From Thioploca sp. (GTDB lineage: Bacteria > Pseudomonadota > Gammaproteobacteria > Beggiatoales > Beggiatoaceae): a stretch of 17,133 nt of DNA. The notes under the pieces were generated by a model. It was not told the origin of the DNA. It saw only the letters and a program-made list of their open reading frames with translations, and did not search any database. How positions within the stretch are numbered: position 1 is the first letter of the stretch; each line of letters begins with the position of its first letter. The translations under genes and the position numbers were made by a program. Of the stretch, positions 1 through 8,256 are shown one piece after another. The stretch covers positions 1 to 17,133 of the forward strand of contig DRQV01000177.1 of NCBI GenBank assembly GCA_011371325.1, in the 5' to 3' direction.

Positions 1-1
1 A

Positions 2-970
2 GAATATCAGCCTAAAAATGCTCAACTTTTTGTTGCAAGCAACCCTCCTAATTCTTCCAAACGTACTACATGGTTATTATTAGTATTAGGAATTATCGTT
101 ATAGGCATGGGAGCTGGCTACTATTATTTGGAGTTAAACCAACCTTCAGCTATAAAATTTGGTAATTTACAAGGAACTAAATTTAATCCAATTCTTGTTA
201 AAGAGATTAAACCAATAGTACAACAACCAATTACAAATGTTAAACCTATTGTGCCTATTGTAGTAACTAAACCAGTAACTAAATCAGTAATTAAACCAGT
301 AATTAAACCAGTCAAACTTATAGCCCAAGCTAAACCAACAACTCCAGTTTCTCCGGTAAAACCTAATAAAATTCATACTTTACGTAAAATAATAACAAGC
401 TCTATTAATAAAGATTTATCCAAAGGTTATGCTGCCTTGCAAACTGGCAATAAAAAGATTGCTAAACGTGCATACCAAAAAGTTTTACGCCAAGATAAAA
501 ATAATCGGGATGCTTTATTAGGATTAGCGGCTTTAGCAATACAAAATAATAATATTTCACAGGCTCGACAATACTATCAACAAATATTACGCAATTATCC
601 TAAAGATATTCATGCTCAAGTTGGTTTAATTAATAGCTTTGGCAATGCCCCAGAAAATGAAACTAGGCTTAAACTTTTGTTAAGACAAGCTCCTAAGGCT
701 GCTTATATTTATTTTAGTTTAGGTAATTTATATGCTAATCAACAACGTTGGGATTTAGCTCAACAAGCTTATTTTAATGCTATGCGTTATGATAATAAGC
801 ATGCTAATTATGCCTATAATCTTGCTATTAGTTTAGACCGTATTAACCAACCTAAAACTGCTTTGATATATTATCAACGGGCATTAGATTTAGCTAATAA
901 TTCAACTGTTGATTTTAATCCAAAAGTAGTACGTAAACGCATTAATATATTAATGAGAAACTTAAAATAA
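2..970 (+). CDS. Membrane-anchored TPR protein, 5' end outside window
   Basis: The reading frame is open from base 2, so the gene begins upstream and the first in-window ATG (107) is not its start; that ATG lies inside a transmembrane helix. Counting from base 2, a short charged cytoplasmic part is followed by a membrane helix (about residues 24-45, WLLLVLGIIVIGMGAGYYYL). Next comes a Lys-Pro-Val/Ile-rich linker (about 60-120) that would span the periplasm, then several tetratricopeptide repeats to the C-terminus (about 140-320; for example ALLGLAALAIQNNNISQARQYY). This layout of one anchor, a proline-rich spacer and C-terminal TPRs resembles MshN-type proteins of type IV pilus/MSHA systems and TPR proteins of exopolysaccharide loci. 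TPRs bind other proteins, so an assembly or scaffold role is likely. The exact partner is unknown. The next gene is 118 bases downstream, so it may not share this gene's transcript. Confidence 0.75.
   Translation, partial: EYQPKNAQLFVASNPPNSSKRTTWLLLVLGIIVIGMGAGYYYLELNQPSAIKFGNLQGTKFNPILVKEIKPIVQQPITNVKPIVPIVVTKPVTKSVIKPVIKPVKLIAQAKPTTPVSPVKPNKIHTLRKIITSSINKDLSKGYAALQTGNKKIAKRAYQKVLRQDKNNRDALLGLAALAIQNNNISQARQYYQQILRNYPKDIHAQVGLINSFGNAPENETRLKLLLRQAPKAAYIYFSLGNLYANQQRWDLAQQAYFNAMRYDNKHANYAYNLAISLDRINQPKTALIYYQRALDLANNSTVDFNPKVVRKRINILMRNLK
263..310 (+). repeat. Four 12-bp tandem repeats coding a KP-rich linker
   Basis: Four consecutive 12-base units starting at 263, 275, 287 and 299 follow the pattern GTAAYTAAAYCA and encode VTKP, VTKS, VIKP and VIKP. 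The period is a multiple of three, so changes in copy number would lengthen or shorten the periplasmic linker of the TPR protein without breaking the frame. Confidence 0.85.
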
Positions 971-1023
971 TAATTTGATCGATTAAGATTAATGACTTCA
1001 ATTTAATGCCGAGTATAAAAATT

Positions 1024-1068
1024 GCTAATCTAAACTTACAGAAATATATTTCTATAATGCTAATCTAA
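1024..1068 (+). promoter_or_regulatory. Candidate promoter/operator of the polysaccharide genes
   Basis: A perfect 14-base palindrome, AGAAATATATTTCT (1040-1053), is flanked by two identical 10-base copies of GCTAATCTAA (1024-1033 and 1059-1068). The last base of the palindrome begins a consensus -10 hexamer TATAAT (1053-1058). No good -35 box is visible at 16-18 bases. The site lies 21-65 bases before the first gene of the export block, where an operator would be expected. The architecture is seen directly; the regulatory role is inferred, and AT-rich DNA makes short palindromes common. Confidence 0.4.
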
Positions 1069-1088
1069 TTATTTTTAAATCAAGACAT

Positions 1089-2204
1089 ATGCAATATACA
1101 AAATTTTTATTACTATTTATAATTTTTGAAATTGGTTGTACTCAGAACGTTTCTATTCCAGATAAATTTGTTCGTACTTCTAATCCACCCGAAAAAATTG
1201 TTAAGACTCCAAATGATATTTTACATAAATTTAGAACCACAGTAGTCGAAAATGATAAAGATTATCAATTAGGTACTGGAGATGATATTAATATTGAAGT
1301 TTGGGGTTATGCAGAATTATCAGGTAAACATATAATAGGTCCTGACGGCAAAATTACTTTACCATTAGTTGGCCCAATAAAATTAAGTAATTTATCTCGT
1401 GAACAAGCAGCTACAAATATTGCTAATAAACTAGCAAAATATTATTTGAACTTATCCGTTGCTGTGCGAATAAATCAGTATATGTCCAATCGAGTATTAG
1501 TATTAGGTAGGGTATCAAAACCTGGAGAGGTACGTTTTAATATGACAACTCCAACTTTATTGGAAGCAATTTCATTGGCTGGTGGTTTTAGTGATGCCAG
1601 TGGTTTACCAGGTGATGCTCAGAGTTTATCTGCCACTCGTTGTGCCATCTTTCGAGGTCGGGATAAAATTGTCTGGATAGAGCTAGAACCTTTGCTTACC
1701 GGTATGAATTTATCTCTTAATCTACCGTTGGAACGTAATGATATTATTTATGTTCCTGATATTAAAGAAAAATTAGTTTATGTATTGGGCGAAGTGCGTA
1801 GACCGGGAGCTTTTCGCTTATTCCCACAAATGTCTTTGTTTGAGCTAGTTGCTAGGGCTGGCGGTTTAACCAGAGATGCTGATTTCAACGAGATAAATAT
1901 AATTCGTCCATCATTAGGAACTAATAAACCTATGAGTTTGGCTAGTTTAATGGCTCCTGAAAAAAAATTGGACAATATTCTTAAAGAAGGAGACGTTATT
2001 TATGTGCCAACCAATACTATCGCTAAGGTAAATTATGCAATTCAATTTCTTAATCCATTTACTACTATATTAGGCATTTATGCAGATATTACCTCAATTA
2101 GAACTGATGCTCAACGTAATAGATTAGATAGGAGAGAAGAACTTCTAAAACTTGAACGTGTCAATATTGAGGCTGAAAAAGCTGTTAATTCCATATTAGA
2201 GTAA
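1089..2204 (+). CDS. Polysaccharide export outer-membrane protein (Wza/OPX family)
   Basis: Product of 371 residues, close to the 379 of E. coli Wza. Proteins of this family form the outer-membrane pore through which capsule or exopolysaccharide leaves the cell, docking onto a Wzc-type inner-membrane partner. After an N-terminal hydrophobic signal comes Cys17, a likely lipidation site, although the preceding FEIG is a poor lipobox (Glu at -3). The poly-export domain begins at YQLGTGDDINIEVWG (59-73). Two SLBB-type beta-grasp segments follow, the first from about 136 (VLVLGRVSKPGEVRF) and the second from about 228 (VYVLGEVRRPGAF). The C-terminus has a hydrophobic stretch (NPFTTILGIYADI) and then a charged, coiled-coil-like helix; in Wza the corresponding helix makes the outer-membrane barrel. 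The stop lies 2 bases before the Wzc-like start, so the two are almost certainly one operon. Confidence 0.92.
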   Translation: MQYTKFLLLFIIFEIGCTQNVSIPDKFVRTSNPPEKIVKTPNDILHKFRTTVVENDKDYQLGTGDDINIEVWGYAELSGKHIIGPDGKITLPLVGPIKLSNLSREQAATNIANKLAKYYLNLSVAVRINQYMSNRVLVLGRVSKPGEVRFNMTTPTLLEAISLAGGFSDASGLPGDAQSLSATRCAIFRGRDKIVWIELEPLLTGMNLSLNLPLERNDIIYVPDIKEKLVYVLGEVRRPGAFRLFPQMSLFELVARAGGLTRDADFNEINIIRPSLGTNKPMSLASLMAPEKKLDNILKEGDVIYVPTNTIAKVNYAIQFLNPFTTILGIYADITSIRTDAQRNRLDRREELLKLERVNIEAEKAVNSILE

Positions 2205-2206
2205 TT

Positions 2207-4309
2207 ATGTCATCTATTTCTGAAGAAAAAACTATTGTTACTGGCAGAACGAAACCATTGGTTGCTATTTTAAAATATAAATGGATAGTTCTATTAGTTA
2301 TAATATCAGTGATTAGCTTTGGAGTTCCAATGTCAGTAAGATTTGGAGTTTCAAGTTATGAAGCCAAAGCCATTATTTTGGTATCCCCTAAATTTATCCC
2401 TAACTTATCTTCTGAAAGAGGCATGGATTTGGGCAGAATTCAATATAATTTTTATATTAAACAACAAATTAATATGATAAAAAGGGATGATGTGCTAGAA
2501 GAAGTATTAAAAATCCCAGAAGTACAAAAAAACTGGTTACGTGATGGTGAAACTATTAAAGGAGCAATTAAACGTTTACAGATGAGCATTACAGCTAAAA
2601 ATCGCCGAGGTACTCCTTTTATTAAAATTACTTTGGTAGATAAAAAAGCTAAACATTTAGATATCGTACTCAACACAATCATAAAAGTTTATTTAAAAAA
2701 GAATAAGGAAGAAAATCTTTATGATAGTGATGGTAGAATTACTAGATTACGTCAGCGTAATGAAAGCTTAAAAGAGTTAATTAACCTAAAACGTAATCAA
2801 CGAACTAAAATTTCTGAAGAACTTGGAGTAACAACTTTTCAAGGAAATAATTTAAATCCCTATGATGATATTTTGATTGAAAGTACTTCTGCTTTTATGT
2901 TATCGCGACGTAAACGAGTTGAAGCAGAAACTCATTTAGCTTCTTTGACTAATTCACGTAATGGTAGCAAAACTATTTTAGAAATATTAGTGAATGAAAT
3001 AGTAGCTAACGATAGTATTTTAAAAAATTATAAAACTAAATTGTTAGATAGACGTACAGAATTGCTAGCTCAAATGGAAGGTTTAACTGAACAACATCCA
3101 ACTTATAACCGAGCTAAACAAGAGATTATAAAAATTGAAAAAGATATTGAACGAGCAACTAAAAAATTAATTAAAGATAGTAAAGAACGTTTATTAGAAA
3201 AAAGTAAAGCAGAGATTTATCAAGCTCAACGTATTGAAAATTTATTAAAAAACGAGTTGGATAAACAACGAACTAGGGCTAAACGTTATTCTACATTGTA
3301 TAATGAAGCTTTAGTAATTAATAAGGAAATAGCTAGAATTTATATTCAATTAGATAAAATCCAAAACCAAATTGATTTTTTGACTATCGAATCTGATGCA
3401 CCTGGTTTTGTTCGTTTAGATACATCAGCTACTTTGTCTGTGAAGAGTGGTAAACGTAAACAAATAATAATTATAATTATAATTGTTGCTTTTGGATTGG
3501 GAATTGGAATCGCAATATTTTTAGATTTATTAGATAGACGTATACGAACCCCTGGTGAAGTTCATAAACTTCTTGGTTTTCCACCAATAGCTTGGTTATT
3601 AGAAAATAATCCAGATGTAGAACAATTGGCTAGTGATTATTTACGACGGATGGCATTAGCGTTAGAACGAGATTGGCATGTGCATGATACTGATTATTTT
3701 GTTTTAACAGCAGTAAAACCAGGAGCTGGTACAACTAAATTAACTTTGCAATTAGCCCATATTTTAACTGAACTTGGAGTACGTACTTTAGCTTTAGAAA
3801 TGAATGCTTTTAAAAAAGATTCACGTTATACAGAAGGCACTACTTCTACCCAAGGTTTAAGTACTCTATTAAACACAAATAGCTCTCTTGCCCCAGAATT
3901 ATTAATAGTTCCAGCTAATGGTAAATTACCGGATCGCTTACCTATCGGTGAAACTCAGTCACGTCATTTAAAAACTCATGGTAAACTATTGAATATACTA
4001 AAACAATTAAAGAGACATTATGATTTAATAATTATAGATACCCCACCATTATTATTATCGGCCGATGCTGAATTACTAGGTAAATTGGCAGGTGGAGTTT
4101 TATTAGTTGTGGAAGCAGAAGCTACTATGCCTGGTGAATTAAAACGAGCAGCATCTTTACTAGAACGATTAAATCCACCAGTAGTTGGAGCTGTACTTAA
4201 TCGTGTTAAGGTATTCCGTGGAGGTGGTTATTTTGCTGATTTAATTGAAGAATATAAAACTGGAAGTAAGAAAAAACCTAATTGGATAAAACGCTTATTA
4301 TGGAAATGA
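2207..4309 (+). CDS. Wzc-like polysaccharide co-polymerase with degenerate tyrosine-kinase domain
   Basis: Product of 700 residues, laid out as in Wzc/GumC-family proteins that control polysaccharide chain length and contact the Wza pore. TM1 is at about residues 26-45, followed by a long periplasmic Wzz-type region with extended coiled coil (about 180-400). TM2 (about 420-441) begins with seven isoleucines, then a cytoplasmic BY-kinase-type ATPase domain from about 495. The fold motifs are present but key residues differ. The Walker A region reads AVKPGAGTTK (502-511), with Thr509 where the invariant Lys should be. The Walker A' region reads LALEMNAFKKD, with Glu531 and Asn533 in place of the two Asp. 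Walker B, IIIDTPP with Asp611, is intact. The tail has only two tyrosines (675 and 683) instead of the usual cluster. The family assignment is secure; loss of kinase activity is inferred. It follows the Wza-like gene by 2 bases and overlaps the next start by 4. Confidence 0.9.
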   Translation: MSSISEEKTIVTGRTKPLVAILKYKWIVLLVIISVISFGVPMSVRFGVSSYEAKAIILVSPKFIPNLSSERGMDLGRIQYNFYIKQQINMIKRDDVLEEVLKIPEVQKNWLRDGETIKGAIKRLQMSITAKNRRGTPFIKITLVDKKAKHLDIVLNTIIKVYLKKNKEENLYDSDGRITRLRQRNESLKELINLKRNQRTKISEELGVTTFQGNNLNPYDDILIESTSAFMLSRRKRVEAETHLASLTNSRNGSKTILEILVNEIVANDSILKNYKTKLLDRRTELLAQMEGLTEQHPTYNRAKQEIIKIEKDIERATKKLIKDSKERLLEKSKAEIYQAQRIENLLKNELDKQRTRAKRYSTLYNEALVINKEIARIYIQLDKIQNQIDFLTIESDAPGFVRLDTSATLSVKSGKRKQIIIIIIIVAFGLGIGIAIFLDLLDRRIRTPGEVHKLLGFPPIAWLLENNPDVEQLASDYLRRMALALERDWHVHDTDYFVLTAVKPGAGTTKLTLQLAHILTELGVRTLALEMNAFKKDSRYTEGTTSTQGLSTLLNTNSSLAPELLIVPANGKLPDRLPIGETQSRHLKTHGKLLNILKQLKRHYDLIIIDTPPLLLSADAELLGKLAGGVLLVVEAEATMPGELKRAASLLERLNPPVVGAVLNRVKVFRGGGYFADLIEEYKTGSKKKPNWIKRLLWK

Positions 4310-5307
4310 TTTCAGTAGTAGTTATTGGACGCAATGAAGGTCAACGTTTGATAAACTGTATTCAATCAATCCAAGCTTTAGACGAACCTACAGAGATAAT
4401 TTATGTTGATTCTGATTCCACTGATGGTAGTCCTGAACGAGTTAAAAGATTAGGTATAAAAGTAATTGTTGTTCATCCAGAACGCCCAACAGCAGCTATC
4501 GGCCGTAATGCTGGCTGGCAAGCTGCTAGTCATTCATTAATATTATTTATTGATGGTGATACCATTCTAAACAAAGATTTTCTTAAAGTATCATTACCGA
4601 TATTTGATGATCCTAAAGTAGCGGCTGTATGCGGACATTATCGAGAACTTTACCCGGAAGCTTCCATTTATCAGAGAGTGCTTGATTTAGATTGGATGGT
4701 ACCAACAGGAGTTGTAAGCTCTTGTGGTGGAATTGTTTTAATGCGAAAAAACGTGTTAGAAAAAGTAAATGGTTATAATTCACAATTAATAGCTGGTGAA
4801 GAACCAGAAATGTGTCAACGTATTAGGGCATCTGGCTATATAATTCATCGTATAGATCAGCCGATGATTTTACATGATTTAGCTATTAAAAATTGGTCAC
4901 AATATTGGCGACGTTCGGTTCGTACTGGTCATGCTTATGCAGAAATTTCAAATTTGTTAAAAAACTCACCATTAGCTGATTTTTATAAAGAAAAAGCTGG
5001 TGGAATTTTATGGCACCAGGAATCTAAGAAGAATTTTATTAATGCTGGAATTTGGTTAACTATTTTTCTATTTAGTTTCTCGCTAACCTTATTTTCATGG
5101 TTACCATTGTTATTCTGTATAGGTTTGTTTTTAAGTTTAAGTTTACGCACCAGTTGGAAAAATCGTTGGAAATCAAATAATAAATTTTCTATATTTTTAT
5201 ACGGATTGCATTCCCATTTTCAACATATTCCAATTATGGTAGGTCAGCTCTCTTATTATTATCATAATTGGTTAGGAAAACGTAGGAAATTGATTGAATA
5301 TAAATAA
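4306..5307 (+). CDS. Family 2 glycosyltransferase with C-terminal membrane segments
   Basis: Transfers a sugar from an activated donor to a lipid-linked or growing glycan at the cytoplasmic face of the inner membrane; donor and acceptor cannot be read from the sequence. From the ATG at 4306 (333 residues) the GT-A fold opens directly with MISVVVIGRNEG. The nucleotide-binding region follows (DSDSTDGS, 35-42), then the metal-binding DGD (83-85), an acidic acceptor-side motif (GEEPE, 164-168) and a basic YWRRSVRTG (200-208). Two hydrophobic helices (about 247-282) anchor the C-terminus. The 4306 ATG makes an ATGA overlap with the preceding stop, which favours it. ATG 4300 and TTG 4282 are in frame, lie deeper in the upstream gene, and add only a few residues. 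Coupling to the Wza/Wzc pair points to the same polysaccharide. Confidence 0.88.
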   Translation: MISVVVIGRNEGQRLINCIQSIQALDEPTEIIYVDSDSTDGSPERVKRLGIKVIVVHPERPTAAIGRNAGWQAASHSLILFIDGDTILNKDFLKVSLPIFDDPKVAAVCGHYRELYPEASIYQRVLDLDWMVPTGVVSSCGGIVLMRKNVLEKVNGYNSQLIAGEEPEMCQRIRASGYIIHRIDQPMILHDLAIKNWSQYWRRSVRTGHAYAEISNLLKNSPLADFYKEKAGGILWHQESKKNFINAGIWLTIFLFSFSLTLFSWLPLLFCIGLFLSLSLRTSWKNRWKSNNKFSIFLYGLHSHFQHIPIMVGQLSYYYHNWLGKRRKLIEYK

Positions 5308-5362
5308 GGTAATAATTAACACATGGATAAAATTTTAAATAACGTTAACAGTTTTTATTAAC

Positions 5363-6559
5363 ATGAAAGTAATTGAATTACAAAATATTGGTAAAACATA
5401 CACTACCTATGCTCATGGTGTTGACCAATTATTAGAGATTATCACTCATAAACCACGTCATCAATCCTTTGTTGCTTTACATCCGTTAAATTTAACCATA
5501 TCTACTGGCCAAGTGATTGGTATTATTGGTGATAATGGAGCAGGTAAAAGTACTTTATTGAAAATTATCAGTGGCACTTTACAACCAACTGGCGACTTGT
5601 GCCAAGTTAAAGGACGGGTAGCAGCTTTATTGGAATTAGGTAGTGGTTTTCATCCGGAAATGACTGGTCGGGAAAATGTATATTTAAACGGCACTATGAT
5701 GGGATTATCACTGGATGAAGTGGAAAATGTCTATGAAAATATTGTTGAATTTGCTGGTATTCAAGATTTTATGGAACAACCAGTAAAAACTTACTCATCT
5801 GGTATGTTTATGCGATTAGCTTTTGCAGTGGCAACTTGTGTCGATCCAGATATTTTAATCATTGATGAGGCATTATCAGTTGGTGATGGTGCATTTGCCC
5901 GCAAATCATTTGATCGTATTATGCAATTTAGACAAGCAAATAAGACGATTTTATTTTGCTCCCATTCTTTATACCAAGTAGAATCAATTTGTGATCGAGT
6001 TATTTGGTTAGACAAAGGCAAAGTTAAGATGGATGGCAAACCAAGCGAAGTTGTAAGTGCTTATAACCAATTTATTCTCAAAATAGATGACTCTAAAATC
6101 CCAGAAAATCAGCAATTACAAGAATCTATCGCTATAAAAGGCACAGCTAAATTGAATGATATTAAAGTTATAGTTGATGGTATGAGTGGTGAAAATTTAG
6201 ATATTTTAAGTACTCATAGTGAACTATGTGTTAGTGTTGACTTTAGCTCTGATCCTGACTTACTAGCTCCCAGTATAGGAATTGTGCTGACTAGTGAAGA
6301 CAATCGAGTGATTGCTAGTTCTAGTACTCAAAATGATAATTTTATTATTAATCGTGATCAACGTGGTAATGCTTCAGTACGCTTATATTTTCCCAAATTA
6401 CCTTTATTGCGTGGCGAATACCAAATAATTGTATATTTAATGTGTGAAAATGGTATTCATTTTTATGATCAAGCTGATTTAACCACTAAGTTAAAAGTTC
6501 ATCAAAAAGGTTTAGAAATTGGAGTAGTTAGTTTGCCACATCGTTGGGTACAGATTTGA
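5363..6559 (+). CDS. Wzt-like polysaccharide ABC transporter ATPase
   Basis: Cytoplasmic ATPase subunit of an exporter for O-antigen, teichoic-acid-like or other lipid-linked polysaccharide. All nucleotide-binding elements are intact: Walker A GDNGAGKST (56-64), signature YSSGM (144-148), Walker B ILIIDE (164-169) and the H-loop His201. The 398-residue length exceeds the bare 220-260-residue ATPases of capsule exporters. The extra C-terminal domain (about 235-398, beta-rich) corresponds to the glycan-recognising domain of Wzt proteins. The usual membrane partner (Wzm permease) is not adjacent and not in the window. The gene starts 55 bases after the glycosyltransferase, and no strong Shine-Dalgarno sequence precedes the ATG. 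A role in exporting the polysaccharide made by the preceding genes is inferred. Confidence 0.9.
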   Translation: MKVIELQNIGKTYTTYAHGVDQLLEIITHKPRHQSFVALHPLNLTISTGQVIGIIGDNGAGKSTLLKIISGTLQPTGDLCQVKGRVAALLELGSGFHPEMTGRENVYLNGTMMGLSLDEVENVYENIVEFAGIQDFMEQPVKTYSSGMFMRLAFAVATCVDPDILIIDEALSVGDGAFARKSFDRIMQFRQANKTILFCSHSLYQVESICDRVIWLDKGKVKMDGKPSEVVSAYNQFILKIDDSKIPENQQLQESIAIKGTAKLNDIKVIVDGMSGENLDILSTHSELCVSVDFSSDPDLLAPSIGIVLTSEDNRVIASSSTQNDNFIINRDQRGNASVRLYFPKLPLLRGEYQIIVYLMCENGIHFYDQADLTTKLKVHQKGLEIGVVSLPHRWVQI

Positions 6560-6597
6560 TTTATAAAAAATTTATCTATTAACAGAACATTTTAATC

Positions 6598-7272
6598 ATG
6601 ACTAAATTTAATTTAGAACAAGAATCTTGGCGAGTTTTCCAAATTATGGCAGAATTCGTAGAAGGTTTTGAACAATTAGCAAATATTACACCTTCAGTAA
6701 GCATTTTTGGTTCAGCCCGGTTTAGTTCAGAACATCCATATTATCATTTGGCAGAACAAATAGCTTATCAACTATCAGAAGCTGGATTTTCAGTGATAAG
6801 TGGTGGTGGGCCTGGAATTATGGAAGCGGCCAATAAAGGAGCTTTTGCTGGTGCTTCGCAAAGTATTGGAGTTAATATTAGCTTGCCACAAGAACAACAA
6901 CCAAACCAATATCAAAATTTATCTTTAAATTTCAAACATTTTTTTATTCGTAAAGTAATGCTAGTAAAATATGCTTCTGCTTATGTAATATTGCCAGGTG
7001 GATTTGGGACTTTGGATGAGTTAGCCGAAATTTTAACTTTAGTCCAAACTAATAAAATACAAAAAGTTCCAATTATTTTAGTTTCCAATTTATTTTGGCA
7101 AGGTTTATTAGATTGGTTTAAAAATACTCTATCGACTCAGAATACAATTGCTATTGAAGATTTAGATTTATTAACAATCGTTGATATGGCAGAAGAAGTT
7201 CCCCAAATTATTTTTGATTTTTATGAAAATTCTGACCTCAAAGCTAGACAAAATAAACTGTTTAATATATAG
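6598..7272 (+). CDS. LOG-family nucleotide 5'-monophosphate phosphoribohydrolase
   Basis: Member of the LOG ("Lonely guy", TIGR00730) Rossmann-fold family, often mislabelled lysine decarboxylase. Characterised members cleave N6-modified adenosine monophosphate to the free base plus ribose 5-phosphate; bacterial relatives such as PpnN act on ordinary nucleotides. The motifs are clear: FGSARF (37-42), GGGPGIMEAANKGA (69-82) and the active-site signature PGGFGTLDE (133-141), within a typical length of 224 residues. There is no signal peptide, so it is cytosolic. It sits between the export block and thrB with gaps of 38 and 30 bases, so co-transcription is possible, but no functional link to either side is evident. 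The substrate here is unknown. Confidence 0.88.
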   Translation: MTKFNLEQESWRVFQIMAEFVEGFEQLANITPSVSIFGSARFSSEHPYYHLAEQIAYQLSEAGFSVISGGGPGIMEAANKGAFAGASQSIGVNISLPQEQQPNQYQNLSLNFKHFFIRKVMLVKYASAYVILPGGFGTLDELAEILTLVQTNKIQKVPIILVSNLFWQGLLDWFKNTLSTQNTIAIEDLDLLTIVDMAEEVPQIIFDFYENSDLKARQNKLFNI

Positions 7273-7302
7273 TTTTGCCAAAACATTAATGATGATTACC
7301 AA

Positions 7303-8256
7303 ATGTCCGTTTATACTCGTGTTGAACAGCAACAACTTAAAGAATTTTTAAGCCATTACGAACTAGGAAATTTAATTTCTTATACCGGTATCAATGCTGG
7401 AATAGAAAATACTAATTATTTTGTTACGACTTCGGATGGAGAATTTGTTCTAACTTTATTTGAAAGTCTTAGCAATGAAGAATTACCTTATTTTTTAGAA
7501 TTAATGGCTTATCTTGCTGAACATAATATTTCCACAGCCCATCCTTTATCTGATTTAACTGGCAAATATTTACGGCAATTGAATGGTAAACCGGCCGCTT
7601 TGGTACAAAAATTGGCAGGCAATACAGATGTTAAAATTCCAACTTTAAATCAATGTCAGGCATTAGGCGATTTCTTAGGTAATTTTCATTTCGTTAGCCC
7701 TAATTTCCATTTGCAACGTAATAATGAACGTGGTCCACATTGGTGGAATACAACTGCCGAACTGGTATTGCCACATATGCCTCCTTATGACGCTAAACTA
7801 TTGCGTAGCGAATTAGATTTTCAAAATAGATACCAAAATTTATCTCTACAACAAGGTGTTATTCATGCAGATTTGTTTAGAGATAATGCCTTATTTAAAG
7901 GCGATAAATTATGTGGGGTGATTGATTTTTACTACGCTTGTAATGATGTGCTAATTTATGATATTGCAGTCACAGTAAATGATTGGTGTAGTTTACCCAA
8001 TGGTAATTTAGATGCAAAGCGGGTACAAGCTATTTTTACCAATTATAATCGAATTCGGCCTTTTACCGCAATTGAATATAAAATTTGGCCAGTAATGCTA
8101 CGAGCAGCAGCATTAAGATTTTGGCTCTCTCGTTTACAGGATTTGCATTTTCCACGTCCAGGTGAGATGACTCATATAAAAGACCCTACTATATTTCAAA
8201 ATATTTTACAGGCTCATATTCAAGCTGGAGAACAACGAATTGCTCTATTACAATAA
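7303..8256 (+). CDS. thrB: Homoserine kinase (aminoglycoside-phosphotransferase fold)
   Basis: Phosphorylates L-homoserine with ATP, the penultimate step of threonine synthesis. This is the protein-kinase-like type found in Pseudomonas and many betaproteobacteria, not the GHMP-fold ThrB of E. coli. Visible family features are the N-terminal GIENTNYFV (33-41), the catalytic-loop HADLFRDNALF (188-198, with Asp190 and Asn195) and the metal-binding GVIDFYYA region with Asp208. The length of 317 residues is normal. Its stop codon shares one base with the ruvC start (TAATG), so translation of ruvC is probably coupled to it. No other threonine-pathway gene is in the window. No strong ribosome binding site is seen before the ATG. 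Confidence 0.9.
   Translation: MSVYTRVEQQQLKEFLSHYELGNLISYTGINAGIENTNYFVTTSDGEFVLTLFESLSNEELPYFLELMAYLAEHNISTAHPLSDLTGKYLRQLNGKPAALVQKLAGNTDVKIPTLNQCQALGDFLGNFHFVSPNFHLQRNNERGPHWWNTTAELVLPHMPPYDAKLLRSELDFQNRYQNLSLQQGVIHADLFRDNALFKGDKLCGVIDFYYACNDVLIYDIAVTVNDWCSLPNGNLDAKRVQAIFTNYNRIRPFTAIEYKIWPVMLRAAALRFWLSRLQDLHFPRPGEMTHIKDPTIFQNILQAHIQAGEQRIALLQ

Noticed and set aside
107..109. ATG 107 as the true start of the TPR gene
   Set aside because: The frame is open to the window edge and this Met is inside a transmembrane helix, so the gene starts upstream.
4282..4305. TTG 4282 or ATG 4300 as the glycosyltransferase start
   Set aside because: They extend into the Wzc-like gene and add residues before the normal GT2 opening; ATG 4306 gives a standard ATGA overlap.
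5323..5361. 12-codon ORF (MDKILNNVNSFY) ending one base before the Wzt-like ATG, as a leader peptide
   Set aside because: Too short, no ribosome binding site, and such ORFs are expected by chance in AT-rich spacers; less convincing than the kdsA case.
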